Assembly: GCA_903831575.1 (NCBI GenBank)
Contig: CAIKYB010000007.1
Span: forward strand, 1 to 64,000
DNA length: 64,000 bases
Direction: 5' to 3'
From: an uncultured Bacteroidota bacterium
GTDB taxonomy: Bacteria; Bacteroidota; Bacteroidia; Chitinophagales; Chitinophagaceae
Every line of letters starts with the position of its first letter. Within the stretch, counting starts at the first letter, position 1. Made by a program: the position numbers and the translations under genes. Shown here piece after piece: positions 1-8,280 of this stretch. Under the pieces are notes generated by a model, which was given only the letters and a program-made list of their open reading frames with translations, searched no databases and was not told the origin of the DNA.

Positions 1-3000
1 CTGCTACTGAATTAACAAACAAGCTATCTGATGTATATCCAGATAAGTATGTTACATCAACTGCTGTATCAACACCTACAACAGGAGTAATTAAAGTATT
101 TGCGCCTGACTTAAAGTACCAGTTGTATGATGTTGCGGTAGCTACTTTTTTAACTGCGTATCTAATCTTTGTTCCAGTTCCAACGAATGTACATACTACA
201 GTAGTTGCTGTACCACCTGTCTCGTTTAATATTGCAGCAGGAGCAGTTGGTAAAACAGCTTTTATAGCTAATTTCTTTTCTAGGGCTGTTGAACAACTTG
301 AACTTACTACCAAACGTAAAGTATCGCCTACTGTAGCAATAGTATATCCAGATAAGAATTTCAAAGTAATTGAGTTGGTGCCTTGACCAGAAAAAATTGT
401 AGTATTTGCCGGGATTGTCCAAGCATAATTTGTAGCGCCAGCTAAAGCAGTAATTGAATAATTGATTGCTGTATCTTTTCCTACTAAAGTACATACGTTA
501 GTTCCATAAGAAGTAGGCGCAGCTATTGTACCAGGTGTTCCTAATGTTACTTTTTTTATTGTCTTTGTAGCAGCAACAGAACTATTACCACAATCATTTT
601 TACCAACAACAGAAATTGTCCCTGTCCAAGTGGCAGACAATGTTGATAAGAAATTAACGGTAACTGTTCTTGTACCTTGACCTGAAACGATAGTAACTCC
701 AGTTGGTACACTCCAATAGTAAGATGAAGCATTTACAATTGCAGGAATGCTATAAGTTTGAGCATTTGAACATCCTGAAATATTAGAAACGCCTGTCATT
801 GTTCCTGGGGCATTAACACCATCGCATGGTGCAATTAAACCAATAAATGCCGGATCAGTAAATGCAGCGTTTAGTGTACCTAATCCGCCAATTATTGGAC
901 GATAATCCGGAGTATAGTAATCATATGGAGTAACTAAAACACCTGTAGTAGTAGTTAAAGAGTCATTTTTAAATAATCCTGTACCACTTCCAAATAAAGA
1001 GTCTCTTATTGAATTTAATGTGCCTGGTTCTACTGCAAAAAGTGAACCTGCAATTAAATTGTTTTTAAACTTAGCAACTCCACTTTGTAGATTTGCGCGA
1101 CATGGGGTACCATCAATAAATACACCATAAGGAGCATCCATTAATATGCTATTGAATACTTTTAAACCTGAGTTTCTGCGGATACGAGCACTTCTTCTAA
1201 ATTTGAAAGATGTATTAGTAAGAAAAGATGAATCTTTTGTTCCTCTAAATCCAGAGATGTCAGTGATATTAGTGAATAATGCTTTGGTTTGAGGTAAATT
1301 AGTTGAACCTGCAGCATCATTATCTGACTCAAATCCTTCTGAGGTTGAACTTGCTGATTGATCTGAAATCAACGGATCTCTTACTCCTAATCCAAATTGA
1401 ACTGAACCGGAGAAACCATTATCTGTATCAAAGTTATCATCCAAACATCTGTAAGCAACAAGGTGAGCACAATTTACTGAACCACCAAACCACTCAAATG
1501 CATCATCATTAATGAATGAACATTGAATGTAGTCAATAGTAGTACCACGTCCAACAGCACCCATAGTTAAACCATTGATTTCTTTATCTGTTGCGAAGAT
1601 GTATCCGCCATACTCAATACGAACATATTTTAAAGTACCTGAGTTATCATCATTATTAGGAGTAGCCCCACCACCAAATTCAGTGCTGGTTGATGCAGCG
1701 ATACCTTCGATATTGCTTACACCACCTACTCCATTATAAGATGCTCTTCCTAATAAAATCACACCCCCCCAATCTCCGATAGATCTGCTTGCAGTGTCTT
1801 TACTTGATGTAAATACAATAGCGCTATCTACTGTTCCTATGGCATTTAACTTTGCATTTTTAGTAACAACTAAAGATGAGTTGGAAACTGTAGCATCACC
1901 TCGGATTACAGTACCTGGCTTGATCGTTAAGGTTACACCTGATTCAACATAAACTAAACCAGAAATCAAATAAGTATTATTGGCTGTCCAAGTTGTGTTA
2001 CTTGTTATTTTACCACTAACCGTAACCGTTGGTGCAGGATACACTGTATGTTTTGGATCCCAGTTTGTCCATCCATCAGTCCACATTATAGAAGGTGATG
2101 GAGCAAAAGCACCACGATAAGTTACTTCTTTAATAAAAGATGAAGAAGTAATTACGATTTTACGATTATTAAACGCTGCATCAGTAAAGTTAACATTAGA
2201 TACAGCTAATGAACCTGAATCTGGGCGATAATCAGCAGTAAAATTTTGTAAAGTATCATAAGGATTACCTAATATTCCTGTTGTAGTTACAGACGAATCA
2301 TTGCTGAACTTAGAAGCCGAAAATAAAGAATCTTTTACTGTTGCGTAACCAGTTGTTGTTGGATCAACAGCCTGAATATTACCTGCAACGATGTTGTTTT
2401 TAAAAACTGCTACGCCAGATTGTAAGTTTGCGCGACAAGCGGAGCCATCAATGAACACACCATAAGGAGCATCCATCAAAATGCTATTTAAAATTTTAAT
2501 GCCTGAATTCCTACGAATACGTGCCCCTCTTCTAAACTTAAAAGATGTATTTGTAAGAAATGATGGATCTTTTGTTCCTAAAAAACCTGATATATCAGTC
2601 ACGTTACTGAATACACAAGTGGTTTGAGGTGTATTAGTAGAACCATTTGCATCGTTATCAGATTCGAAACCTTCTGAAGTTGAACTTGCTGATTGATCAG
2701 AGATTAGTGGATCTCTAACGCCCAAACAAAATTGAACTGAACCAGAGAATCCGTTATCAGTATCAAAATTATCATCTAAACATTTATAAGCAACAAGGTG
2801 AGCACAGTTTACTGTACCTCCAAACCATTCAAAAGCATCATCATTGATATAAGAGCATTGTACATAATCAATAATTGTATTTCTACCAACGCCACCCATA
2901 GTTAATCCGTTGATTTCCTGATCTGTATTAAAAACATAACCACCATATTCGATACGGACATATTTTAAATTACCTGAGTTATCATTATCATCCGGAGAAG

Positions 3001-3535
3001 TTCCACCACCATATTCAGTATCACCTGAAATTGCTATCCCTTCAATGTTTCCAACGCCACCAACTTTATTAACTGTAGATTTTCCTAATATAATTACACC
3101 ACCCCAATCGCCTTTTACTCTCGAACCCGTGTCTTTACTTGATGTAAAAACTATCGGATTGGAAGATGTTCCCACAGCATTAATTTTTGCACCTTTAGTA
3201 ATTATTAAAGAAGAGTTAGCAACAGTAGCATCGCCACGGATGATAGTACCTGGCTGAATAGTTAATGTTGCTCCTTTTACGTACACTAACCCTGAAATTA
3301 AGTAAGTGTTACCACTTGTCCAGGTAGTGCTTGAAGTGATGTTACCAGTTATAGTAACTGTTGTTGCAGGATACTCAACATGTTGAGGGTCCCAGTTTGT
3401 CCAACCTTCTGTCCAAGGAGAAGCTGGTGCGGGAGCGAAAGCTCCTCTGTAATTAACCACCTGAAAGAATGGGCTTTGCGCGTTTGTTGTTATTACAACT
3501 AACAAGATTGCGATGAGTGATAAAAACTTTTTCAT
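1..3535 (-). CDS. Large secreted repeat protein with PKD/Ig-like domains (C-terminus off the left edge)
   Basis: The reading frame is open from the ATG at 3535 to the left edge, about 1,178 codons with no stop, so the C-terminus is missing. It starts with a signal peptide (MKKFLSLIAILLVV, ending near TTNAQ). Two homologous modules of about 444 residues follow. Each contains WTEGWTNWDP-like, DWGGVI(I/L)LG and INDDAFEWFGG motifs and a Cys-Arg-Ala motif, and each looks like a parallel beta-helix with polymorphic-outer-membrane character. From about 830 down to 1 the protein consists of PKD/Ig-like repeats (GQGTRTVTVNF, LSGYT). This architecture is common in proteins exported by the type IX system in Bacteroidota, but the sorting domain would lie outside the window. 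The promoter region carries an 11-bp-phased TTAACA array, suggesting phosphate control. The biochemical role is unknown; surface binding or cooperation with the upstream TonB receptor is inference. Confidence 0.88.
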   Translation of the reverse strand, partial: MKKFLSLIAILLVVITTNAQSPFFQVVNYRGAFAPAPASPWTEGWTNWDPQHVEYPATTVTITGNITSSTTWTSGNTYLISGLVYVKGATLTIQPGTIIRGDATVANSSLIITKGAKINAVGTSSNPIVFTSSKDTGSRVKGDWGGVIILGKSTVNKVGGVGNIEGIAISGDTEYGGGTSPDDNDNSGNLKYVRIEYGGYVFNTDQEINGLTMGGVGRNTIIDYVQCSYINDDAFEWFGGTVNCAHLVAYKCLDDNFDTDNGFSGSVQFCLGVRDPLISDQSASSTSEGFESDNDANGSTNTPQTTCVFSNVTDISGFLGTKDPSFLTNTSFKFRRGARIRRNSGIKILNSILMDAPYGVFIDGSACRANLQSGVAVFKNNIVAGNIQAVDPTTTGYATVKDSLFSASKFSNDSSVTTTGILGNPYDTLQNFTADYRPDSGSLAVSNVNFTDAAFNNRKIVITSSSFIKEVTYRGAFAPSPSIMWTDGWTNWDPKHTVYPAPTVTVSGKITSNTTWTANNTYLISGLVYVESGVTLTIKPGTVIRGDATVSNSSLVVTKNAKLNAIGTVDSAIVFTSSKDTASRSIGDWGGVILLGRASYNGVGGVSNIEGIAASTSTEFGGGATPNNDDNSGTLKYVRIEYGGYIFATDKEINGLTMGAVGRGTTIDYIQCSFINDDAFEWFGGSVNCAHLVAYRCLDDNFDTDNGFSGSVQFGLGVRDPLISDQSASSTSEGFESDNDAAGSTNLPQTKALFTNITDISGFRGTKDSSFLTNTSFKFRRSARIRRNSGLKVFNSILMDAPYGVFIDGTPCRANLQSGVAKFKNNLIAGSLFAVEPGTLNSIRDSLFGSGTGLFKNDSLTTTTGVLVTPYDYYTPDYRPIIGGLGTLNAAFTDPAFIGLIAPCDGVNAPGTMTGVSNISGCSNAQTYSIPAIVNASSYYWSVPTGVTIVSGQGTRTVTVNFLSTLSATWTGTISVVGKNDCGNSSVAATKTIKKVTLGTPGTIAAPTSYGTNVCTLVGKDTAINYSITALAGATNYAWTIPANTTIFSGQGTNSITLKFLSGYTIATVGDTLRLVVSSSCSTALEKKLAIKAVLPTAPAAILNETGGTATTVVCTFVGTGTKIRYAVKKVATATSYNWYFKSGANTLITPVVGVDTAVDVTYLSGYTSDSLFVNSVA
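830..3470 (-). repeat. Tandem duplication of a ~1.33-kb coding module
   Basis: Two copies within the secreted protein gene, about 3470-2140 and 2139-830, are offset by about 1,331 bases and align along their whole length. Paired landmarks are the tryptophan-rich start (near 3440 and 2109), the 'gtttgcgcgaca' Cys-Arg-Ala segment (near 2425 and 1094) and the SDQSASSTSEGFESDND segment (near 2690 and 1360). Third-position differences are frequent while the protein motifs are kept, so the duplication is old and under selection rather than a recent or assembly artefact. Confidence 0.85.
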
Positions 3536-3582
3536 AATATTTACGCCGGTTTAATAATGGCAGTGCAAATATCAGAAGCTAA

Positions 3583-3643
3583 TGTTACGAAAGTTTTTAG
3601 AAATTGTTAAGGTAAGTTTATGTATTTGTTAAGGTAATGTTAC
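3583..3643 (-). promoter_or_regulatory. PHO-box-like array, six hexamers at exact 11-bp steps
   Basis: On the plus strand, hexamers begin at 3583 (TGTTAC), 3594 (TTTTTA), 3605 (TGTTAA), 3616 (GTTTAT), 3627 (TGTTAA) and 3638 (TGTTAC). On the coding strand of the secreted-protein gene this reads as TTAACA-like repeats every 11 bp. That is the spacing of E. coli PhoB boxes and of B. subtilis PhoP boxes (TT(A/C/T)ACA). The last hexamer is 47 nt upstream of the ATG at 3535. A near-consensus Bacteroidota -7 element (GATATTTG on the minus strand, 3566-3573) lies between array and gene. The far end overlaps the arsC stop codon. Phosphate control is inferred; the periodicity is seen directly. Confidence 0.7.
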
Positions 3644-4074
3644 GTGTTCCCTCTGGGTGTCCGGAGACCCAAAATGCAGAAATCCTCACAATAACGCTTA
3701 ATTTGATTTCTGACTACCCTAAACCGTGACATGATTGTTTCTTCATCCCCAGTTGCTTTTGCAGGATCTGGAAAATTGTAATGATATTTTATTGCCTTGC
3801 TTGGAAAAACAGGACATCTCTCCATGGCATGATCACAAACAGTGATGATATAATCAAATTCAACTTCTTTGTATTCATCGATATGATTTGAAGTATGATT
3901 ACTGATATCAATCCCATCTTCCTTCATTATCATAATTGCTCTAGGGTTGAGGCCATGCGTTTCTATACCTGCACTATATATATTGGCTTCCCCATTAAAA
4001 TAATGTTTTAGATAGCCATGAGCAATTTGACTTCTACAACTATTTCCAGTACAAAGCACCAAAATGTTTTTCAT
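3640..4074 (-). CDS. arsC: Arsenate reductase, thioredoxin-coupled (low-molecular-weight phosphatase fold)
   Basis: 144 residues from the ATG at 4074; a GTG four codons upstream is the alternative. The P-loop CTGNSCRS holds Cys8, Cys13 and Arg14. The TVCDHAMERCP segment supplies Cys80 and Cys87, equivalent to the Cys10/Cys82/Cys89 disulphide relay of S. aureus pI258 ArsC. Those cysteines and the AGIETHG and FPDPAK motifs favour arsenate reductase over a plain tyrosine phosphatase. It would reduce arsenate to arsenite in the cytoplasm. It sits between the TonB receptor and the secreted protein, where arsenate entering with phosphate would need detoxifying. The last nine residues (GLRTPRGNT) are encoded by a REP-like repeat and a PHO-like hexamer, so the native C-terminus seems to have been replaced. 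Confidence 0.9.
   Translation of the reverse strand: MKNILVLCTGNSCRSQIAHGYLKHYFNGEANIYSAGIETHGLNPRAIMIMKEDGIDISNHTSNHIDEYKEVEFDYIITVCDHAMERCPVFPSKAIKYHYNFPDPAKATGDEETIMSRFRVVRNQIKRYCEDFCILGLRTPRGNT
3646..3670 (+). repeat. REP-like imperfect palindrome, copy 1
   Basis: The segment 'ccctctgggtgtccggagaccc' region centres on TCCGGA with GGGT/ACCC arms. It shares a 12-base identical core (ctccggacaccc on the minus strand) with an inverted copy at 4207-4232. It lies inside the 3' end of arsC and encodes that protein's tail. Confidence 0.6.
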
Positions 4075-4206
4075 ACGAATAGCCACAACAAATTTATAAT
4101 TGTAAATCTTGGATCAAACCCAAATATGATGTTTAAAATTGTAATGCCGAGCGTGATTATGACTGGCTTTTATATTTTATAAAAAATACTTTCATCATGT
4201 TTAATC

Positions 4207-4232
4207 AGGGGCTCCGGACACCCCCTGGGGGG
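4207..4232 (-). repeat. REP-like imperfect palindrome, copy 2 (inverted)
   Basis: GC-rich island in AT-rich DNA, just after the stop of the TonB receptor (transcribed leftward). The core CTCCGGACACCC at 4212-4223 is the reverse complement of 3655-3666. Next to it is a C5-T-G6 palindrome. The two copies bracket arsC in opposite orientation. A dispersed extragenic palindrome or a small non-autonomous element would fit; there is no transposase here. Confidence 0.6.
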
Positions 4233-4233
4233 C

Positions 4234-7101
4234 TTAAAATTTATAGGTCAATGAAAATGTAATTACACGTCCAAAAGATGAAGAAGACCTTAACGCATCC
4301 GTTCCCTTATCATATTTTTTATTATTGTTGGTATCTTCAAAGAAAACAAGCTTCTGTGCAAGCAAATCCTTGATGTTTAACTTTAAATCAATACTCTTTT
4401 TAGGATAAGACTTGGTAATCTGAAAATCTATCTGAGTTCTACCATTTTCCCAAAGATTGGGTTCTATCAATTCTCCAGACTGCAACGCATCTCCATTACT
4501 TGCTAAAAATATACGCTGACCATATCTATTGAATGAAATTGTTGAAGAGAAATTTTTATCATCATCCTGATAAGTAACCCCAGCATTTATTACATAAGGT
4601 GATTGCCCTTGCATTACACGCCCTTCTTTATAATAATAGTTAGTAGTATCTGTTACCTGTAAATTCACTTTTGATTTTATTATTGTGTAATTACTGAAAA
4701 CTGTTAACTTATTTAATAAAGATGAACTCGCTGATTTAATTACATTTCCAAGCAAGGCTCTTATTTCAAACTCAGCTCCAAGAATTGTTGCAGAAGGAGT
4801 GTTTCTGTACGACAATGTTTGAGGCTGGTTGGTAACTGATATTAACTCAATGGGATCTGTGAATTTTTTGTAAAACCCTGAAACAGATAGCAATTGTGCC
4901 TTACCAGGGAAGAACTCATATCTTAAATCATAATTTTCTATTAATGCCCTCCTTAAAGTTGTATCTCCAAAAACAGCGTATTTTATGGTGTAATCACGAA
5001 ATAAAAATGGCGCCAACTCTCTGAATTCTGGCCTGTTCACTGTTTTTGAATAGGACAATCTTACATTTTGTTTTGTATTGATAGAATACACCAAATTCAA
5101 TGATGGCAATACATCTGTTTTATCTGTATTTATTCTCACCGGTGTATTGCGATCATAATCTGCATTTAATTTCTGATTGAACTGTTCTACCCTTAAACCA
5201 TAAATTAATCTTATTGATTTATAACGCTGATCTGCCATAGCATAATAAGCAAACAAATTTGTTTCTGCAACATATGCATCACGCATCTCTGTAATATCTT
5301 TCAATGCAAATCCCGTTCTGCCCTGACCAAGATTTCCAATATTATTGAAAATTTTATCGGGAGTCAAACGCAATAACATTCTATCAAAAGTATTTGAATT
5401 GTAATTGCAAAATGCCAATAGCCTTGGATTAAACATTCTGTTTCTTGTTTGATAGTACCCTCCAATTTTTAAGGTAGATTGAAAATCTTTGGAGAATTTA
5501 AATGCTCTAGAGATGTCTGCTTTTATGTTCTTTAATTGTTCTTTATTGGTAGAATAAAAAGTAAGTCCTGCCGTATTATCATTATCAACAGGATTAGTGT
5601 TAAATAATTTAGCTTCAGAAAAAGAAACGCCACCAATGCTATCATATACCATTCTTCTCAATGCAGGAATGTCTCTTACAATATCAGAATAAGAGGCAAC
5701 CCAATTTAATTTTAGCTTTGTAACTGGAAGATAATGTTCACCAATTAACTGGGTAGAAAATATTTTATTGCTTGTGAAATTAAATACAGTTGACTTTGTG
5801 AATCTGTTGGCGTCAATGATAATATCATCCTGTCCATTTCTGAAAGTAATTTTGTCTTCAGAATTTACACTATAAATGTTTTTAAAACTTAAGCTATTGT
5901 TGTTATTCAGTTTAAGACTAAAATTAGCAATCAATCCTAACAAGGTTTGAGTGTTAAACACTTCTTCATTGTACACACGTTGAGCTTGATTCTCATACTC
6001 TGGAGCATAAAAAATTCTGACTCCTTCATTTCTCGTGAATGTTTTATTATATGATGCAGATAACAACATTCCGAAAAAATCTTTTTCATGTCTCTGATAA
6101 TTTCTACCAATGATGTATTGAAGAGTAGTATTAGGCAGAGTGTTTTTTTCTAATACCCCCCAATTCTTAGGCGCAAAGCCTCTTGAAATCGAAATTCTAT
6201 CATTTAAACTCATCGCCTTCATAGTGTTCATATCAGGAAAAGTAGATGACAGTCTTCTTGTATTGTCTAGTCCTAAAAAATCCCACTGTCCGTTTTCATA
6301 ATATTTTCTAGGATGTGCAGTTGCTAAACTATTATATCCCATTCCAATGGTGAACGATTGGAAATTTTCTGATGGAATTCCTTTCGTATTGATTACAATT
6401 TGACCCCCAGCAAACTCTCCAGGCATATCGGGTGTAGCCGTTTTGTAAATAATCAAATTATCTAGCATATTAGAAGGAAAGATGTCAAAAGCGAAGGCCT
6501 TCCTGTCGCTTTCCGAACTAGGCAATGGTGCTCCATTGATATAAGCTGCATTGTATCTGTCATTAAGACCACGAATAACAGCAAACTTATCTTCTTGCAA
6601 ACTTGCGCCACTTACTCTTTTTAAAATATCTCCGGTGTTTTTATCGGGTGTTCTCTTTATAGTTTCTGCTGAAATTCCATCACTTACACTCGCACTATTT
6701 TTTTGAGCAATCAATAATGAGCTTACCGTTTCTTTCGGTTTATTAGAACTAGAAGAACTTTTTACGACTACCGAACTCATATCACTAGCTCTATCCATAA
6801 CAATATCCTGATTAATCACTTCATCATCTTTTAATGAAATTCCCGAGATTGATTTCTTTGAATAAGAAACATAAGTACATGACAAAGTGTAAACACCTTT
6901 TTCTAACCCCGAAATTGAATAATACCCATTTTGATCCGACTGAGCAGCTTTTTTCTTGCCATCTAATGATATTGTAGCTCCAATAAGGGGTTCGCCTGTT
7001 TTACTACTCAAAATTTTTCCAGTTATTTTAGCTTTTTGAGCAAAGGAAATACACAATAAAAAAAAGAAGAAAACAATGGATAGTGCTATCTTTTTATTCA
7101 T
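4234..7101 (-). CDS. TonB-dependent outer-membrane receptor with carboxypeptidase-regulatory-like domain
   Basis: 955 residues. The signal peptide (IALSIVFFFFLLCISFAQ) is followed by a regulatory-like beta-sandwich at about residues 24-100 (ITGKILSSKTGEPLIGATI). The plug at about 125-245 contains TPDKNTGDILKRVSGAS, VIRGLNDRYN and FAGGQIVINTKG. The rest is a 22-strand-type barrel ending in aromatic Phe (FSLTYKF), as outer-membrane barrels do. It imports a substrate across the outer membrane with TonB/ExbBD energy. There is no SusD partner beside it, so it is not a SusCD pair. The 11-bp TTAACA array 54 nt upstream and the arsC and plcP neighbours suggest a phosphorus-containing or phosphate-regulated substrate, which is inference. 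Confidence 0.95.
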   Translation of the reverse strand: MNKKIALSIVFFFFLLCISFAQKAKITGKILSSKTGEPLIGATISLDGKKKAAQSDQNGYYSISGLEKGVYTLSCTYVSYSKKSISGISLKDDEVINQDIVMDRASDMSSVVVKSSSSSNKPKETVSSLLIAQKNSASVSDGISAETIKRTPDKNTGDILKRVSGASLQEDKFAVIRGLNDRYNAAYINGAPLPSSESDRKAFAFDIFPSNMLDNLIIYKTATPDMPGEFAGGQIVINTKGIPSENFQSFTIGMGYNSLATAHPRKYYENGQWDFLGLDNTRRLSSTFPDMNTMKAMSLNDRISISRGFAPKNWGVLEKNTLPNTTLQYIIGRNYQRHEKDFFGMLLSASYNKTFTRNEGVRIFYAPEYENQAQRVYNEEVFNTQTLLGLIANFSLKLNNNNSLSFKNIYSVNSEDKITFRNGQDDIIIDANRFTKSTVFNFTSNKIFSTQLIGEHYLPVTKLKLNWVASYSDIVRDIPALRRMVYDSIGGVSFSEAKLFNTNPVDNDNTAGLTFYSTNKEQLKNIKADISRAFKFSKDFQSTLKIGGYYQTRNRMFNPRLLAFCNYNSNTFDRMLLRLTPDKIFNNIGNLGQGRTGFALKDITEMRDAYVAETNLFAYYAMADQRYKSIRLIYGLRVEQFNQKLNADYDRNTPVRINTDKTDVLPSLNLVYSINTKQNVRLSYSKTVNRPEFRELAPFLFRDYTIKYAVFGDTTLRRALIENYDLRYEFFPGKAQLLSVSGFYKKFTDPIELISVTNQPQTLSYRNTPSATILGAEFEIRALLGNVIKSASSSLLNKLTVFSNYTIIKSKVNLQVTDTTNYYYKEGRVMQGQSPYVINAGVTYQDDDKNFSSTISFNRYGQRIFLASNGDALQSGELIEPNLWENGRTQIDFQITKSYPKKSIDLKLNIKDLLAQKLVFFEDTNNNKKYDKGTDALRSSSSFGRVITFSLTYKF

Positions 7102-7154
7102 AAAAAAACTTTGTGCAAAGCAAGATAGATTTAGCTATTATAGAGATTTTTCAA

Positions 7155-7193
7155 TGTTAAGTATAAATTACCTTAATGTTAAGAAATTGTAAA
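7155..7193. promoter_or_regulatory. PHO-box-like array between the divergent receptor gene and plcP operon
   Basis: On the plus strand, hexamers start at 7155 (TGTTAA), 7166 (AATTAC), 7177 (TGTTAA) and 7188 (TGTAAA), each exactly 11 bp apart. Read on the minus strand they are TTTACA, TTAACA, GTAATT and TTAACA upstream of the receptor, 53 nt from its ATG. A plausible weak -7 for the receptor is at 7116-7123 (minus strand TTGCTTTG). On the plus strand the array ends 3 bp before a perfect -7 element facing the plcP operon, so it could serve both directions. Confidence 0.72.
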
Positions 7194-7196
7194 CTT

Positions 7197-7204
7197 TATT
7201 TTTG
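7197..7204 (+). promoter_or_regulatory. Bacteroidota -7 element TATTTTTG (plcP operon)
   Basis: Exact match to TAnnTTTG, placed immediately downstream of the phased TGTTAA array, much as a PhoB box replaces the -35 element. It would start transcription near 7210 and give plcP a leader of about 205 nt. Confidence 0.5.
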
Positions 7205-7417
7205 GGGAATCATTGAAACATGTTTTATGGCTTAACATTAAAATAATGTATAAAAAACACTGTATTAATATTGTATACTTTTCTTTGAGTAAAATTATTT
7301 GTATGAAAAGTAAAATAACACACGCTGGCATTTTATTTCAAAATTTTATAATTAATTCTACGATCTCTTTTATCAACGTTGTTTTTTCAAGCAGCATAAA
7401 ATAATCTTTATTCTTTT
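7205..7417. other. Non-coding leader upstream of plcP
   Basis: AT-rich. A 63-codon frame (7213-7404) has low-complexity Ile/Lys/Phe/Ser content and no recognisable features, so I do not call it a gene. An isolated TTAACA (7232-7237) with a partial partner 22 bp on (AAAACA at 7254) may be a further weak regulator half-site on the plus strand. I see no convincing terminator or riboswitch fold. Confidence 0.4.
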
Positions 7418-8275
7418 ATGCCATCTAAAATCCCAAAAAGAAAAGTTGAAATTTTAGTTATTTCCGATATTCATTTGGGCACATACGGTTGTCATGCGAA
7501 AGAGTTGCTTTTTTATTTAAAGTCAATTAAACCTAAAGTGATCGTTCTAAATGGCGACATTATAGACATTTGGCAGTTTAATAAAAAATATTGGCCTAAA
7601 TCTCACATGAAAATTATTAGGTATTTCTTAAACTTAATAAGCAAAGGAGTAAAAGTATATTACATCACAGGTAACCATGATGAAACCTTAAGAAGGTTTG
7701 CTGGATTAAAACTTGGAAGTCTTAGATTGCTAAATAAATTGGTTCTTGATTTAGACAATGGCAAAAAAGCATGGTTTTTTCATGGAGATGTTTTTGATGT
7801 CACTATGAAACATAGTAAATGGCTTGCAAAGTTAGGCGCATACGGCTATGATACATTGATACTCATCAACAAATTTGCAAATTTTATTTCTGAAAATGTT
7901 TTCCAAAAAGGGAAATTATCTCTCTCCAAAAAAATCAAAAACAGTGTGAAAAGTGCTGTAAAATTTATTAACGATTTTGAAAGTGTTGCTGCAGAAATTG
8001 GGATTAACAATAAATACGATTATGTAGTATGCGGCCATATTCATCAACCAGAGATTAGAGAAATAATAAATTCAAAAGGTTCAATCCTGTATTTAAACAG
8101 TGGTGATTGGATAGAAAATTTAACTTCCTTGGAATATAATCAAGGTAAATGGTCTGTTTATCATTTTGATCACAACGATTTCATTAGAGATCAAGAAATA
8201 GATAACGACAAAGAGGAACCTAACAATGATATCCTTTTTAATTCTTTATTAAATGAGTTCAACATATTAAATTAA
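7418..8275 (+). CDS. PlcP-like metallophosphoesterase (phospholipase C / UDP-diacylglucosamine pyrophosphatase-like)
   Basis: 285 residues with the calcineurin-like metal-binding motifs in order: SDIHLG (16-21), GDIID (46-50), GNHDE (85-89), HGD (122-124) and GHIH (206-209). The stretch HSKWLAKLGAYGYD and the C-terminal LNSGDW are typical of PlcP. PlcP is the phosphate-starvation phospholipase C that releases diacylglycerol from phospholipids so that glycolipids can replace them, and it belongs to the LpxH-like superfamily, which explains frequent LpxH annotations. The next gene, 5 bp on, is a glycosyltransferase, the usual plcP partner. LpxH-type lipid A synthesis is the alternative, less likely in this context. 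Confidence 0.82.
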   Translation: MPSKIPKRKVEILVISDIHLGTYGCHAKELLFYLKSIKPKVIVLNGDIIDIWQFNKKYWPKSHMKIIRYFLNLISKGVKVYYITGNHDETLRRFAGLKLGSLRLLNKLVLDLDNGKKAWFFHGDVFDVTMKHSKWLAKLGAYGYDTLILINKFANFISENVFQKGKLSLSKKIKNSVKSAVKFINDFESVAAEIGINNKYDYVVCGHIHQPEIREIINSKGSILYLNSGDWIENLTSLEYNQGKWSVYHFDHNDFIRDQEIDNDKEEPNNDILFNSLLNEFNILN

Positions 8276-8280
8276 AAAAG

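Noticed and set aside
3655-4223. Insertion sequence bounded by inverted repeats around arsC
   Set aside because: There is no transposase and no target duplication visible, and arsC is a standard gene; a dispersed palindrome is the simpler reading.
7213-7404. 63-codon frame in the plcP leader
   Set aside because: Low-complexity AT-rich composition with no recognisable motif; it overlaps the presumed untranslated leader, and composition alone explains the open frame.
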